64,000 bases of DNA from Desulfosudis oleivorans Hxd3 (lineage in GTDB: Bacteria > Desulfobacterota > Desulfobacteria > Desulfobacterales > Desulfosudaceae), in assembly GCF_000018405.1 (NCBI RefSeq), contig NC_009943.1, positions 571,255 to 635,254 of the forward strand, in the 5' to 3' direction. Every line of letters starts with the position of its first letter. Position 1 is the stretch's first letter. The notes beneath the pieces are model-generated. The model was given only the letters and a program-made list of their open reading frames with translations. It was not told the DNA's origin and searched no databases. Made by a program: the position numbers and the translations under genes. Of the stretch, positions 1 to 8,649 are shown piece by piece.

Positions 1-76
1 CCAAGACCCCTTTTTTGTCCCGGGCCTCCAGGTTGACAAGAACCGCCTCCTTACGCAGTACATCCAGAAGTTTCAT
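1..76 (-). CDS. ptsN: PTS IIA-like nitrogen-regulatory protein PtsN (N-terminal fragment)
   Basis: Only the first 25 codons lie in the window; the gene runs off the left edge. The start MKLLDVLRKEAVLVNLEARD resembles the N-terminus of PtsN/EIIA-Ntr proteins, which begin with a short helix and the segment leading to the phosphorylatable histidine. PtsN is a cytoplasmic phosphocarrier of the nitrogen PTS. Its place just downstream of rpoN and hpf on the same strand is the standard order in Proteobacteria and carries most of the weight. The catalytic histidine is outside the window, so this rests on the N-terminus and context. Confidence 0.7.
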   Translation of the reverse strand, partial: MKLLDVLRKEAVLVNLEARDKKGVL

Positions 77-255
77 GTTTACTACCTTTATAAAACAGCC
101 GCCGGTTTCCCAGGTTGATATGCCAGAGTGGAAAAATACGTCACTTGGCCGGCGATGTCAACCCGGGGCAGGAGACCGCGCAAGACGGGGAAGGAGATGC
201 TTTTTCCCGGTGCAGTCCGTTTTCCCGGTGCCAAAAGTCCGAAAGGAGTGCCCCT

Positions 256-597
256 TTACGGCAGGTCCGTGTCCTCCCGCTTGGCGGCTTTTCGGGTGGC
301 CGGCCGGTGCTGCTTGATCTTCTGTTTGTTTTTCTTGATCTGTTTTTCGATTTTGTCCATGACCAGGTCGATGGCCGCATACATGTCCTCTGTTTCTTCC
401 TTGCCGATGATATTGAGCTTGTCCCCGGTCAGGTTGATCTCCGCGATGTTGCGAAATTTTTCCACCGAGAGCAACACCTCAGCTTTGGCAGGGGAGTCGA
501 AGAGCCGGTCGAACTTGTTGAGTTTTTCCGACACAAACTGTTTCAGGTGCTCCGATGCCTCCAGGTTCTTGAATGTGACTGTTACCTGCATGACCAT
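256..597 (-). CDS. hpf: Ribosome hibernation promoting factor, short form
   Basis: This 113-residue protein has the S30AE/HPF fold signature: MQVTVTFKNLEASEHLKQFV at the start, then a helix rich in K and D (EKLNKFDRLF), a strand pair, and the ending helix MYAAIDLVMDKIEKQIKKNK followed by a basic tail. It lacks the extra C-terminal domain of long HPF, so it is the short, rpoN-linked type that binds the 30S subunit and promotes 100S dimers in stationary phase. It lies five bases downstream of rpoN on the same strand and is almost certainly co-transcribed. About 180 bases separate it from ptsN. Confidence 0.93.
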   Translation of the reverse strand: MVMQVTVTFKNLEASEHLKQFVSEKLNKFDRLFDSPAKAEVLLSVEKFRNIAEINLTGDKLNIIGKEETEDMYAAIDLVMDKIEKQIKKNKQKIKQHRPATRKAAKREDTDLP

Positions 598-602
598 TCT
601 CC

Positions 603-2045
603 TTAAAATTGTTTGCGCTTGGTGGATGACAGGATGCCCATGGCTTCCCGGTATTTTGTCACCGTGCGCCGTGCGATGTTGATGTTGGCCGCTTTGAGTA
701 TGTCAGCGATCTTGTCGTCGCTGAAGGGCTTTTTGGGGTTTTCGTTTTTTATGATCTGCCGAATTTTGTCCTGTACGCTGACCGACGCCATGCTGTCGGC
801 GCCGGTCCGGTTGATGGCGCTGTTGAAAAAGTATTTCAATTCAAAGATGCCCTGGGGTGTGTGGGCGTATTTGTTGGTGGTGACCCGGCTGATGGTGGAT
901 TCGTGCATGCCGATGTCTTCGGCCACATCCCGCAGGATCATGGGCCTGAGGTGGGCCACCCCCTTTTCAAAAAAATCACGCTGAAACTTGAGGATGCTGT
1001 TCATGACCGCGTAGATGGTCTTCTGCCGCTGCTGAATGCTTTTGATCAGCCAGGTGGCGGACCGGATTTTTTCCTGCAGGTACTCTTTGGCCTCTTTTGA
1101 TCCGGCGGCCCGGCCCCGCATCGCCTGCCGGTAGTAGGGGCTGATGTGCAGTCGCGGCAGGTCGTCGTCGTTTAAAACAATGACAAAATCGTTTTCGAAT
1201 TTGTGAACATAAATATCGGGAATGATGTACCCGGCGTCCTCCTGCTTGAAGCTTCTGCCGGGCCGGGGCTCTAAGGTCCGGATCAGGTTGACCGCGGCCA
1301 CGATCTCTTCCGTGTCGGTTTTCAGTGCCCTGGCAATGACCTTGTAATTTTTGGACTCCAGATGCTTCATGTGGTTGTTCAGGATGCCGGCGATCACCGG
1401 GGTGTCGATTCCCAGCTGGCGGGCCTGGATCAACAGGCATTCCGCAAGGGTCCGGGCGCATACGCCGGGCGGGTCAAAATTCTGGAGCATGGCCAGAATG
1501 GTTTCCACCTGCTCTATGGGCGCGTTGGCCGTGGCCGCGATCTCCGCCACATCGGCCTTGAGATAACCATCGTCATCCACGTTGCCGACGATCAGGCTGG
1601 CAATGGCCTCTTCCTGGCCGGTGGGCAGGGTCATGAGAAACTGCCACAGCAGGTGGTCCTTTAAGGACTTGTGGGAGGCGACAAAGGATTCATACTGGGG
1701 CTGCTCCCTGGCCTCGCTTTCAAACTGGACCCCGCCGTAGGAGTTGTATTCATTGAGGTAGTTTTCCCACTCCACCTGGTCGGAGATCTTTTCTTCAATA
1801 GAGACCTCCTTTTCCGCTTCAACCCTTTCGGGAAGGGCCTCCGCTTCCCTGTCATCGGTTGAGAGCTCGTCTTCGGGCGCTGTTTCCGGGGCCTCTTCCA
1901 GTGCCGGATTTTCGGACAGTTCCTGCTGGATCATGTCCACCATCTCCAGCCGGTTGAGCTGCAGCAGCCGAATGGCCATCTGCAGCTGGGGGGTCATGAC
2001 CAGTTGCTGGCTCAGCTTGAGGTGTTGTCGCAGATCAAGGGCCAT
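603..2045 (-). CDS. rpoN: RNA polymerase sigma-54 factor
   Basis: This 480-residue protein has full sigma-54 architecture. Region I at residues 5-35 is rich in L and Q (QQLVMTPQLQMAIRLLQL). An acidic region II covers roughly 45-90. The core-binding and HTH region follows, and the RpoN box ARRTVTKYRE lies at 458-467. Sigma-54 directs polymerase to -24/-12 promoters that need an AAA+ activator. Two strong -24/-12 sites occur in this window, before pilA (11706) and before a glnK-amt operon (47252), and a matching activator is at 9987-11393. The gene begins two bases after lptB. Confidence 0.98.
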   Translation of the reverse strand: MALDLRQHLKLSQQLVMTPQLQMAIRLLQLNRLEMVDMIQQELSENPALEEAPETAPEDELSTDDREAEALPERVEAEKEVSIEEKISDQVEWENYLNEYNSYGGVQFESEAREQPQYESFVASHKSLKDHLLWQFLMTLPTGQEEAIASLIVGNVDDDGYLKADVAEIAATANAPIEQVETILAMLQNFDPPGVCARTLAECLLIQARQLGIDTPVIAGILNNHMKHLESKNYKVIARALKTDTEEIVAAVNLIRTLEPRPGRSFKQEDAGYIIPDIYVHKFENDFVIVLNDDDLPRLHISPYYRQAMRGRAAGSKEAKEYLQEKIRSATWLIKSIQQRQKTIYAVMNSILKFQRDFFEKGVAHLRPMILRDVAEDIGMHESTISRVTTNKYAHTPQGIFELKYFFNSAINRTGADSMASVSVQDKIRQIIKNENPKKPFSDDKIADILKAANINIARRTVTKYREAMGILSSTKRKQF

Positions 2046-2046
2046 A

Positions 2047-2769
2047 CTATAACCTGAACCCCTCTCCCAGATAGATGCTTTTCGCGGTTTTGCTCTCCGC
2101 GATCACCTGCGGCGTGCCGGCCTCAATGATCTGCCCGTTGTTGAGAATATAGGCTTTGTCGCAGACCCCCAGGGTTTCCCGCACGTTGTGGTCCGACACC
2201 AGGACGCCCAGGCCCCGGTCGGTGAGGTGCTGAATGATGGACTGAATATCGGCCACGGCCAGCGGATCAATGCCGGCAAACGGCTCGTCCAGCAACACAA
2301 AAGCGGGGTTGGTGGCCAGGACCCGGCAGATCTCCAGGCGGCGCCGCTCTCCGCCGGAGAGCAGGCCGGCCCGCTGCCCGGACAGGCGCTCAATGCCCAG
2401 CTCTTCCAGCAGGGTATGGGTCCGTTCCACCTGCTGCGCCACGGGCAGGCCCAGGTATTCAAGAACGGCCCGAATGTTCTGTTCCACCGTCAGTTTTTTA
2501 AAGACCGACGACTCCTGGGGCAGGTAGCCGATGCCCTTGCGCGCCCGAATGTGCATGGGATCGCCGGTTATATCGTCGCTGTCCACGGCGATGGCGCCGC
2601 TGTCGGGACGGATCATGCCCACGGTCATATAGAACGTGGTGGTTTTGCCGGCGCCGTTGGGCCCCAGCAGGCCGGCCACCTGTCCGCTTTCCAGCTCCAG
2701 GCTCACCGCGTTCACCACGGGCCGTCCGCTGTAATGTTTCACCAGTTCCCGTAAATAGAGTACCGCCAT
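2047..2769 (-). CDS. lptB: LPS export ABC transporter ATP-binding protein LptB
   Basis: This 240-residue ABC ATPase powers extraction of LPS from the inner membrane as part of LptB2FG. Walker A is GPNGAGKTT at residues 36-44. The ABC signature LSGGERRRLEI is near 139 and Walker B with FVLLDEPFAGIDP is near 158. The lptC-lptA-lptB-rpoN order identifies it as LptB rather than a generic ABC subunit. It is followed two bases later by rpoN, so expression is probably coupled. Length is normal for the family. Confidence 0.97.
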   Translation of the reverse strand: MAVLYLRELVKHYSGRPVVNAVSLELESGQVAGLLGPNGAGKTTTFYMTVGMIRPDSGAIAVDSDDITGDPMHIRARKGIGYLPQESSVFKKLTVEQNIRAVLEYLGLPVAQQVERTHTLLEELGIERLSGQRAGLLSGGERRRLEICRVLATNPAFVLLDEPFAGIDPLAVADIQSIIQHLTDRGLGVLVSDHNVRETLGVCDKAYILNNGQIIEAGTPQVIAESKTAKSIYLGEGFRL

Positions 2770-2783
2770 GCCGGTGGTTCCTG

Positions 2784-3347
2784 TTATTTTTCCGTCTGGT
2801 CGTCGTTTTTGGATCCGTCCGGGTGGATCACCGCCTGAACCCTTGTTTCCCCGCCGCTGATAACGGTGACGCTTTCGGTTTCCGTGTGCAGGGTGATGGT
2901 GTCTCCGGAAATGCGGCCGCTTTTGCCCGTGACCGTGGAGCCGGGCCCCATGAGTACCACCCGGCCCGATTCCCGTGAATAGACGGCCTGGTCTGTTTTT
3001 GCAACTTTGTCGTCAAACAGAATGGTGACATTGCCCGTGGCGATGATCTCCCTGACGGTTTTGCCGGTACCGGTGTCAAGCCGGTTGGCGGTTCCGGGCG
3101 CCTGAGTGTCCGGGGCCGGGCTGTAAAAAACCTGAAGGGTGTCGGCCTGAATGTCAAATTTTTCGCCCACGGCGCGGACATTGCCGGTAAACTCGGCATA
3201 GTCGGCCCGGCTTTCAGAGACCAGCCGGTCCGCAGAGATATGAATGGCCTTTGCGTCGTCCTGCGGGGGGGGTGGTGTGTCGGCCGACGCGAAGAGCGCC
3301 GGAAAAACCAGAAAACAGATTGTCAGCAGTCCGGTTTGTATTTTCAT
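2784..3347 (-). CDS. lptA: Lipopolysaccharide transport periplasmic protein LptA
   Basis: LptA forms the periplasmic bridge that carries LPS to the outer membrane. The start at 3347 gives a clear signal peptide (MKIQTGLLTICFLVFPALFA), cleaved before SADTPPPP. The mature part has the OstA/LptA beta-jellyroll pattern, including IHISADRLVSESRADYAEFTG and the repeat-like GNVTILFDDKVAKTDQAVY. A longer frame opens at 3380 with an ATG that overlaps the lptC stop (TAATG). That coupled start would add 11 residues before the signal peptide, so the true start is uncertain. Confidence 0.9.
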   Translation of the reverse strand: MKIQTGLLTICFLVFPALFASADTPPPPQDDAKAIHISADRLVSESRADYAEFTGNVRAVGEKFDIQADTLQVFYSPAPDTQAPGTANRLDTGTGKTVREIIATGNVTILFDDKVAKTDQAVYSRESGRVVLMGPGSTVTGKSGRISGDTITLHTETESVTVISGGETRVQAVIHPDGSKNDDQTEK

Positions 3348-3379
3348 TGTGTTCCATATGCCTGTTTCGATTGCCGGCA

Positions 3380-3952
3380 TTATTGAAGCGCCAGTGCGTC
3401 GTCGGTGATGCGGCCGGTTACGTTTCCCGACAACACCGCCTTGCCGGATGTCATGTCAAAGGTCATGGAATTACCGGTAAAACGGAACGAATCCCCTGTG
3501 ACGACAACCGGTTCGACAGAGTAAAGTATATGCCGGTTGTCGTTATAATGCAACGTCTGGGCATAAATTTTGCGAGCCCGGTTTTCCACCACCACCCCGC
3601 CGGAAAGGGTGGCGTCGCCGGTCTCGGTGGACAGCTCTCCCTGTTTCGCGGTGACCACCGAAGGGGTGCCGTCTTCGGCAAGAAACGTCAGCGTCACATT
3701 TTCAAACACCGCCTTTTTGTCACGGGCCAGAAGAGAGGCGGTGTCGGCGGTCAGGGTGTGGGAGATGCGGCCTTCCTGAACAAAGGTCTGGGAAACACCG
3801 GTCATGGAGATATCAACACCTGTGTCGGCCTGTTCAGTCGCCGCCGGCGGTACTGAAAGGGGCCGGCTCTGTACCAGCAGATAGATCACGGCACCCAGCG
3901 CGGCAAAAACGGTGATCATGAGAAACAGGGATATGGGCCGGGTGTATCGCAT
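3380..3952 (-). CDS. lptC: LPS export system protein LptC
   Basis: This 190-residue protein has one N-terminal membrane anchor (residues about 8-27, ISLFLMITVFAALGAVIYLLV) and then a periplasmic LptC-type beta-jellyroll, with alternating strands such as GVSQTFVQEGRISHTLTADTA and GKAVLSGNVTG near the end. LptC receives LPS from LptB2FG and passes it to LptA. The stop codon overlaps a possible lptA start. Sequence conservation in this family is low, so the call rests on architecture, size and position between kdsC and lptA. Confidence 0.92.
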   Translation of the reverse strand: MRYTRPISLFLMITVFAALGAVIYLLVQSRPLSVPPAATEQADTGVDISMTGVSQTFVQEGRISHTLTADTASLLARDKKAVFENVTLTFLAEDGTPSVVTAKQGELSTETGDATLSGGVVVENRARKIYAQTLHYNDNRHILYSVEPVVVTGDSFRFTGNSMTFDMTSGKAVLSGNVTGRITDDALALQ

Positions 3953-3976
3953 GAAGTGTCTGGATTCCGAAAGATG

Positions 3977-4501
3977 CTAAAGAAATTTTCCGGCGGCCGT
4001 TTTCCACAGGCCCCGGGCGTGCAGTATGTGTTCACACACTTCTCGGACCGCGCCCCTGCCGCCCGGCGCACGGGTGACAAAAGCGGCCGTGCTTTTTACC
4101 GCCGGATGGGCGTCGGCCACGGCAATGGCAAGCCCCGCCCTTTTCATCAGGGGAATGTCGGGCAGGTCATCACCCATAAAGGCCGTCTGACCGGCCTGAA
4201 CCCGGCACCGGGCAAGGATTGCTTCCAGGCACGCGGCCTTGTCTTTTACATTGTCGTAAACGGTGGTAATGCCCAGCTCTTTGCATCGTCGGTTCAGGGC
4301 ATCAGAGGAGCGGCCGGTGACAATGCCCACGTCAATGCCGCTGCGGACCAGCATGCGCAGCCCCAGGCCGTCTTTGACGCTGAAGGCTTTTGTCTCCGTG
4401 TCGGTTTCGGTGTAAAAAAGGGTGCCGTCGGTGAGCACGCCGTCCACGTCCAGGAGCAGCAGGCAAATGGGCTCAAACAGTGAAAGATCGATGTCATGCA
4501 T
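3977..4501 (-). CDS. kdsC: 3-deoxy-D-manno-octulosonate 8-phosphate phosphatase KdsC
   Basis: This 174-residue HAD-superfamily enzyme of the C0 (cap-less) subclass removes phosphate from KDO-8-phosphate in LPS core synthesis. The nucleophile motif DVDGVLTDG begins at residue 18. Motif II is in GIVTGRSS, the motif III lysine follows, and motif IV is MGDDLPDIP. It overlaps the end of kdsA by eight bases, so the two consecutive KDO steps are translationally linked. Length is typical of KdsC. Confidence 0.96.
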   Translation of the reverse strand: MHDIDLSLFEPICLLLLDVDGVLTDGTLFYTETDTETKAFSVKDGLGLRMLVRSGIDVGIVTGRSSDALNRRCKELGITTVYDNVKDKAACLEAILARCRVQAGQTAFMGDDLPDIPLMKRAGLAIAVADAHPAVKSTAAFVTRAPGGRGAVREVCEHILHARGLWKTAAGKFL

Positions 4502-5333
4502 GGCCGGCCTGCTCGGTTGCCGCCTGCCGAATGGCCACCAGTGCGGTCAGCAGGGGCTCGACCTGTTCCAGGGGCAGGGAGTTGGGGCCGTCGCACAACG
4601 CCTTGTCCGGGTTCCGGTGGACCTCCAGGAAGATACCGTCCGCGCCGGCCGCCACCGCGGCCCTGGCCAGGCAGGGCACGAACTCCCGCTGGCCACCGGA
4701 GCAGGTGCCCTGTCCCCCGGGAAGCTGAACGCTGTGGGTGGCGTCAAAGATCACCGGTTTGCCGGTCTGCTGCTGCATGATGGGAATGGCCCGGAAATCG
4801 ACCACCAGGTTATTGTAGCCGAACATGGCGCCCCGCTCGGTGATCAGAATGTTCTCGTTGCCCGCGGTTCTGGCCTTTTCCACCACCTGGGTGATGTCCC
4901 AGGGCGCCAGGAACTGCCCCTTTTTTATATTGATGATTTTTCCCGTGGCCGCCACCGCGGTGATAAAGTCGGTCTGGCGGCAGAGAAAAGCCGGTGTCTG
5001 AATGATATCCAGAACCTGGGCCGCCGGGCCGATCTGTGATTCCGTGTGAACATCCGACAGCACCGGCACATGCAGCCGCTCTTTGACCCTTCTCAGAATG
5101 TCAAGCCCCAGGTCCGGGCCCGGTCCCCGGAAGGAGTGGACGGAACTGCGGTTGGCTTTGTCGTAGGATGCCTTGAATATAAAAGGAATCCCCAGCCTGT
5201 CGGTGACGGTTTTCAAAAACTCGGCGGCCTGCAGGGTGGTGTCATAATCCTCTATGACGCAGGGGCCGGCAATAACAACCAGGGGGGCGCCCCCGCCGAT
5301 GGAAATGTCGTTTAAAACAATGGTGTCGGTCAT
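4494..5333 (-). CDS. kdsA: 2-dehydro-3-deoxyphosphooctonate aldolase (KDO-8-P synthase)
   Basis: This 279-residue enzyme condenses phosphoenolpyruvate with arabinose-5-phosphate to give KDO-8-phosphate, the committed step to KDO. Signature segments are VIAGPCVIE near residue 20, FKASYDKANRSS near 53, DVHTESQ near 96, and DATHSVQLPGGQGTCSGGQ near 198, which all belong to the DAHP/KDO8P synthase I fold. It is the first visible gene of the kdsA-kdsC-lptCAB-rpoN run, and the strand switches just upstream, so the operon promoter probably lies in 5334-5560. Confidence 0.97.
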   Translation of the reverse strand: MTDTIVLNDISIGGGAPLVVIAGPCVIEDYDTTLQAAEFLKTVTDRLGIPFIFKASYDKANRSSVHSFRGPGPDLGLDILRRVKERLHVPVLSDVHTESQIGPAAQVLDIIQTPAFLCRQTDFITAVAATGKIINIKKGQFLAPWDITQVVEKARTAGNENILITERGAMFGYNNLVVDFRAIPIMQQQTGKPVIFDATHSVQLPGGQGTCSGGQREFVPCLARAAVAAGADGIFLEVHRNPDKALCDGPNSLPLEQVEPLLTALVAIRQAATEQAGHA

Positions 5334-5644
5334 GCGTTCTTTCCTGGAAACGGTTTTCGTGTCCTCATAACAGCTGGATGGACACTTCCTGGTGAACCCG
5401 TTGTTTGTCTATGGCCTTTTGTATCCCGGAGAGGTGCTAAAGTCAAGGTGTTCGCATGGGGCGCAGGGTGCCGGGAGGTAATGATCCTGGCGTGAAAAGA
5501 GGAGGGTGTCAGGACCGTCAATAGGATCGAAGTAAAAACGGGCTGAAGGATGTTGACTCTTGAATATAAAGGCATTCCCTGATATGGTTACTCAATTTTT
5601 AAACAGCCGGTCGTTTGGAACGGTTTCTTTTTGCAAGGAGGTGG
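5334..5644. other. Divergent intergenic region between kdsA and the M23 peptidase gene
   Basis: No convincing gene is seen in these 311 bases. It must hold the promoter for the kdsA operon (minus) and for the M23 gene (plus). On the plus strand TTGAAT at 5560-5565 and TATGGT at 5583-5588, 17 bases apart, form a weak sigma-70-like pair about 55 bases before the M23 start. No hairpin terminator is evident. Confidence 0.35.
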
Positions 5645-7009
5645 ATGGTGCGCAGCAAAAGCGACGGAAAATCAAGAGCATGGCCGATAATTCTGATGCT
5701 GATGCTGGCTGCCGGCGCCGTAGCCCTTCTGATCCTGTTTTTTCCCCGGCTGGAGGGGAAAGCCCCGGTTGTGGCATTTTCCGATTTTAATCCCGCCATT
5801 GGAACTTCTTCCTCCTTTACCGTCTCTGTCTCTGATGACAAAAGTGGCCTGCGCCATGTGTGGATGGCATTGCTGGTCGACGGCAGGGAGGTGGTGCTGG
5901 CCGACGAGTCGTATACCGCGCCCGTTTCGGAAAAAGACTTTAACCTGACCATCGAGCCGGGCGCCATGGACCTGCCCGACGGGCCGGCCCTGCTGCGGAT
6001 TTCGGTAACGGACAACGCTGCACGGAACTGGTTAAAGGGGAATCTCACCTACCTGGAGCAGGCCGTGACCATTGACACCCGAAAGCCGGACGTGTCGGTG
6101 ATCAGCCGGCAGCACTATGTGAACCAGGGCGGCGCCGGCCTTGTGGTTTACCGGGTGGCGGAACCGGGCACCACCCACGGGGTGCTGGTGGGGGACAACT
6201 TTTTCCCCGGCCACCAGGGAGTGTTTAGCGACAAAACACTCTGTCTGGCCCTTTTTGCCGTGGATCATCGCCAGGGCAAAGACACGCCGCTTCTGGTTTC
6301 TGCCACCGACGCGGCGGGCAACACGGCAAAAACCGGGTTTTACTACCTGATCAAGCCCAAAACGTTTCCCAAAGATGTGCTGACCATATCCGACACCTTT
6401 TTAAACCTGAAGATGCCCGAGTTTGATCTGCCTGAAGAGCCGGCGTCCCTGCTGGACAAGTTTGTGACCATCAACTCCGCGGAACGCAAAAGAAACGTGG
6501 AAAAGATCGTGTCCCTGTGCCGGACATCGGACAGCGCCCTTCACTGGAAGGGAGATTTTATCCGGCTGCCCAACGCGGCCCCCAGGGCCGGGTTTGCCGA
6601 TCAGCGGGAGTATGTCTACAACGGCAAAACGGTCAGCCATTCCGTCCACATGGGCATCGACCTGGCCTCACTGGCCAATGCCGAAGTGCCGGCGGCCAAT
6701 GCCGGCCGTGTGGTGTTTGCCGACTGGATCGGCATTTTCGGAAAAACCGTGGTGATCGATCACGGGTGCGGGCTGTTTTCCATGTATTCCCATCTTTCCA
6801 CCATGGATGTGACACCCGGGAAGATGGTGGAACGGGGCACGCCCATCGGCCGGACCGGCATGACCGGCATGGCGGCCGGTGATCATCTCCATTTCGGCAT
6901 GATGGTTCACGGCACGTTCGTCAATCCGCTGGAGTGGTGGGACGCGGCGTGGATCACCAACAACATTACCTCGAAAATAGAAGCTGTGGCGGACCTGCCG
7001 CGGCTGTAA
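5645..7009 (+). CDS. Membrane-anchored M23 family metallopeptidase
   Basis: LytM-type M23 proteins cleave peptidoglycan cross-bridges in the periplasm or act as activators of other hydrolases. One membrane segment (about residues 14-34, WPIILMLMLAAGAVALLILF) anchors the protein. A long middle part has Ig-like beta-strand patterns (SFTVSVSDDKSGLRHVW, LRISVTDNAARN). The M23 domain forms the last 120 residues, with zinc ligands in HMGIDLA and HLHFGM. The Shine-Dalgarno AAGGAGG at 5635-5641 favours ATG 5645 or GTG 5648 over the upstream ATG 5615. The specific substrate is unknown. Confidence 0.88.
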   Translation: MVRSKSDGKSRAWPIILMLMLAAGAVALLILFFPRLEGKAPVVAFSDFNPAIGTSSSFTVSVSDDKSGLRHVWMALLVDGREVVLADESYTAPVSEKDFNLTIEPGAMDLPDGPALLRISVTDNAARNWLKGNLTYLEQAVTIDTRKPDVSVISRQHYVNQGGAGLVVYRVAEPGTTHGVLVGDNFFPGHQGVFSDKTLCLALFAVDHRQGKDTPLLVSATDAAGNTAKTGFYYLIKPKTFPKDVLTISDTFLNLKMPEFDLPEEPASLLDKFVTINSAERKRNVEKIVSLCRTSDSALHWKGDFIRLPNAAPRAGFADQREYVYNGKTVSHSVHMGIDLASLANAEVPAANAGRVVFADWIGIFGKTVVIDHGCGLFSMYSHLSTMDVTPGKMVERGTPIGRTGMTGMAAGDHLHFGMMVHGTFVNPLEWWDAAWITNNITSKIEAVADLPRL

Positions 7010-7053
7010 ACGGCCGGCGGCTGGTGCTGCCGTGCATGTGAAAGAGACGACAA

Positions 7054-7704
7054 TTGACCGGAGAAGAGACGCGCGCGTCAACGGAAGAGAAGCGGTCCGA
7101 CGGCAGGAGCAGCCTGCGGGAAAATGTGGAGGCCGTGCTGGTGGCGGTGCTGCTGGCCCTGTTTATCCGGACTTTTGCGGTCCAGGCCTTTAAGATCCCC
7201 TCAGGCTCCATGATTCCGACACTTCAGATCGGAGACCATATTCTGGTCAACAAGTTTGTCTACGGGCTGGAGGTGCCGCTGCTGCGAATGCCCCTGTTTG
7301 ACGGAAAGGATCCGGCCCGGGGCGATGTCATCGTGTTCAAGTATCCTGAAGACCCGCAGAAGGATTTCATCAAGCGGGTGGTGGCCGTGGGCGGGGATGT
7401 GGTGGATATTCAGAACAAGAAAGTTTATGTGAACGGCGAACTGCTGCCGGATGCCTACGCCATTCACACCGACGCCCGCATGGTGCCGGTACGGGACAAC
7501 CTGGGACCCATTCATGTGCCCGAGGGCAAGCTGTTTGTGCTGGGCGACAACCGGGACAACAGCCATGACAGCCGGTTCTGGAAGTTCGTGGATATGGAGG
7601 CCGTGCGCGGCAAGGCGTTTATCATTTATTGGTCGTGGAACGACCGGCCGTCCGGCGTGACCGACCGGGTGCGGTGGGGCAGAATCGGCCGAATGCTCAG
7701 GTAG
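7054..7704 (+). CDS. lepB: Signal peptidase I
   Basis: LepB removes signal peptides from exported proteins at the outer face of the inner membrane. One N-terminal membrane segment (VEAVLVAVLLALFIRTFAV, residues 25-43) is followed by the catalytic serine in SGSMIPTL (S52), the catalytic lysine in DFIKRVV (K107), and the conserved GDNRDNSHDSRFW box. The start is a TTG codon at 7054. A start at a later methionine would remove the membrane anchor. The next gene, pyrB, begins nine bases downstream. Confidence 0.96.
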   Translation: MTGEETRASTEEKRSDGRSSLRENVEAVLVAVLLALFIRTFAVQAFKIPSGSMIPTLQIGDHILVNKFVYGLEVPLLRMPLFDGKDPARGDVIVFKYPEDPQKDFIKRVVAVGGDVVDIQNKKVYVNGELLPDAYAIHTDARMVPVRDNLGPIHVPEGKLFVLGDNRDNSHDSRFWKFVDMEAVRGKAFIIYWSWNDRPSGVTDRVRWGRIGRMLR

Positions 7705-7713
7705 GGGGGGAAG

Positions 7714-8649
7714 ATGGGGCTTTCAACACGCGATATTCTGGACATGGGGTCGCTGAGTCGCAAGGACATTTCCCTGGTTCTGGACACGGCCCGGAGCATG
7801 AAGGAGATATCCCTGCGGCCGGTAAAAAAGGTGCCCACCCTTCGGGGAAAAACCGTTGTCAGTTTTTTCTATGAGCCCAGCACCCGCACCAAGGTCTCTT
7901 TTGACGTGGCGGCCAAGCGGCTTTCCGCTGATTCGATTTCCCTTTCCGTGGCCACCAGCAGCATGACCAAGGGAGAGACCCTTCTGGACACGGTGAAAAA
8001 CCTGGAGCGCATGAGCCCGGACGTGGTGGTGATCCGCCATTCGTCGGCCGGCGTTCCCCACATGCTGGCCCGCCACGTGTCGGTGCCGGTGATCAACGCC
8101 GGTGACGGCATGCACGCTCACCCCTCCCAGGCCCTTTTGGACATGATGACGGTGCAGGAGAAAAAGGGCCGCATCGAGGGGCTGCGGCTGGCCATTATCG
8201 GCGATATCGCCCGCAGCCGGGTGGCCCGGTCCAACGTGGAGGGGTTTTTAAAGATGGGGGCCAGCGTGGTGCTGGCGGCGCCGCCCACCATGATTCCCGT
8301 GGGAGTGGAGACCTTTGGCGCGGACGTGACCCACAACGTGGACGAGGCTATTGCCGGCGCCGATGTGATCATGATGCTGCGCATTCAAAAGGAGCGAGCC
8401 GCCGCCTTTCTCTTTTCCACGGTCCGGGAGTATGCCAGAACCTACGGCCTGACGGCCAATCGATTGAAGAACGCCAAAAAGGACGTTCTGATCATGCACC
8501 CCGGCCCGGTAAACCGGGGCGTGGAGATCGCGCCCGAGGTGGCCGACGGCCCCTACTCCGTGATACTGGACCAGGTGGAAAACGGGGTGGCGGTGCGCAT
8601 GGCCCTGTTTTATCTTGTGATGGGAGGTCAGCGGGATGCTGGTGATTAA
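7714..8649 (+). CDS. pyrB: Aspartate carbamoyltransferase, catalytic subunit
   Basis: PyrB joins carbamoyl phosphate and aspartate in the second step of pyrimidine synthesis. The carbamoyl-phosphate loop FFYEPSTRTKVSFD lies near residues 51-64, with the S-T-R-T signature at 56-59. HPSQALLDMMT is at about 136, and the C-terminal part has HPGPVNRGVEI. The 311 residues match the usual catalytic chain. No pyrI is adjacent, so this is probably an unregulated class. It overlaps pyrC by 14 bases. Confidence 0.97.
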   Translation: MGLSTRDILDMGSLSRKDISLVLDTARSMKEISLRPVKKVPTLRGKTVVSFFYEPSTRTKVSFDVAAKRLSADSISLSVATSSMTKGETLLDTVKNLERMSPDVVVIRHSSAGVPHMLARHVSVPVINAGDGMHAHPSQALLDMMTVQEKKGRIEGLRLAIIGDIARSRVARSNVEGFLKMGASVVLAAPPTMIPVGVETFGADVTHNVDEAIAGADVIMMLRIQKERAAAFLFSTVREYARTYGLTANRLKNAKKDVLIMHPGPVNRGVEIAPEVADGPYSVILDQVENGVAVRMALFYLVMGGQRDAGD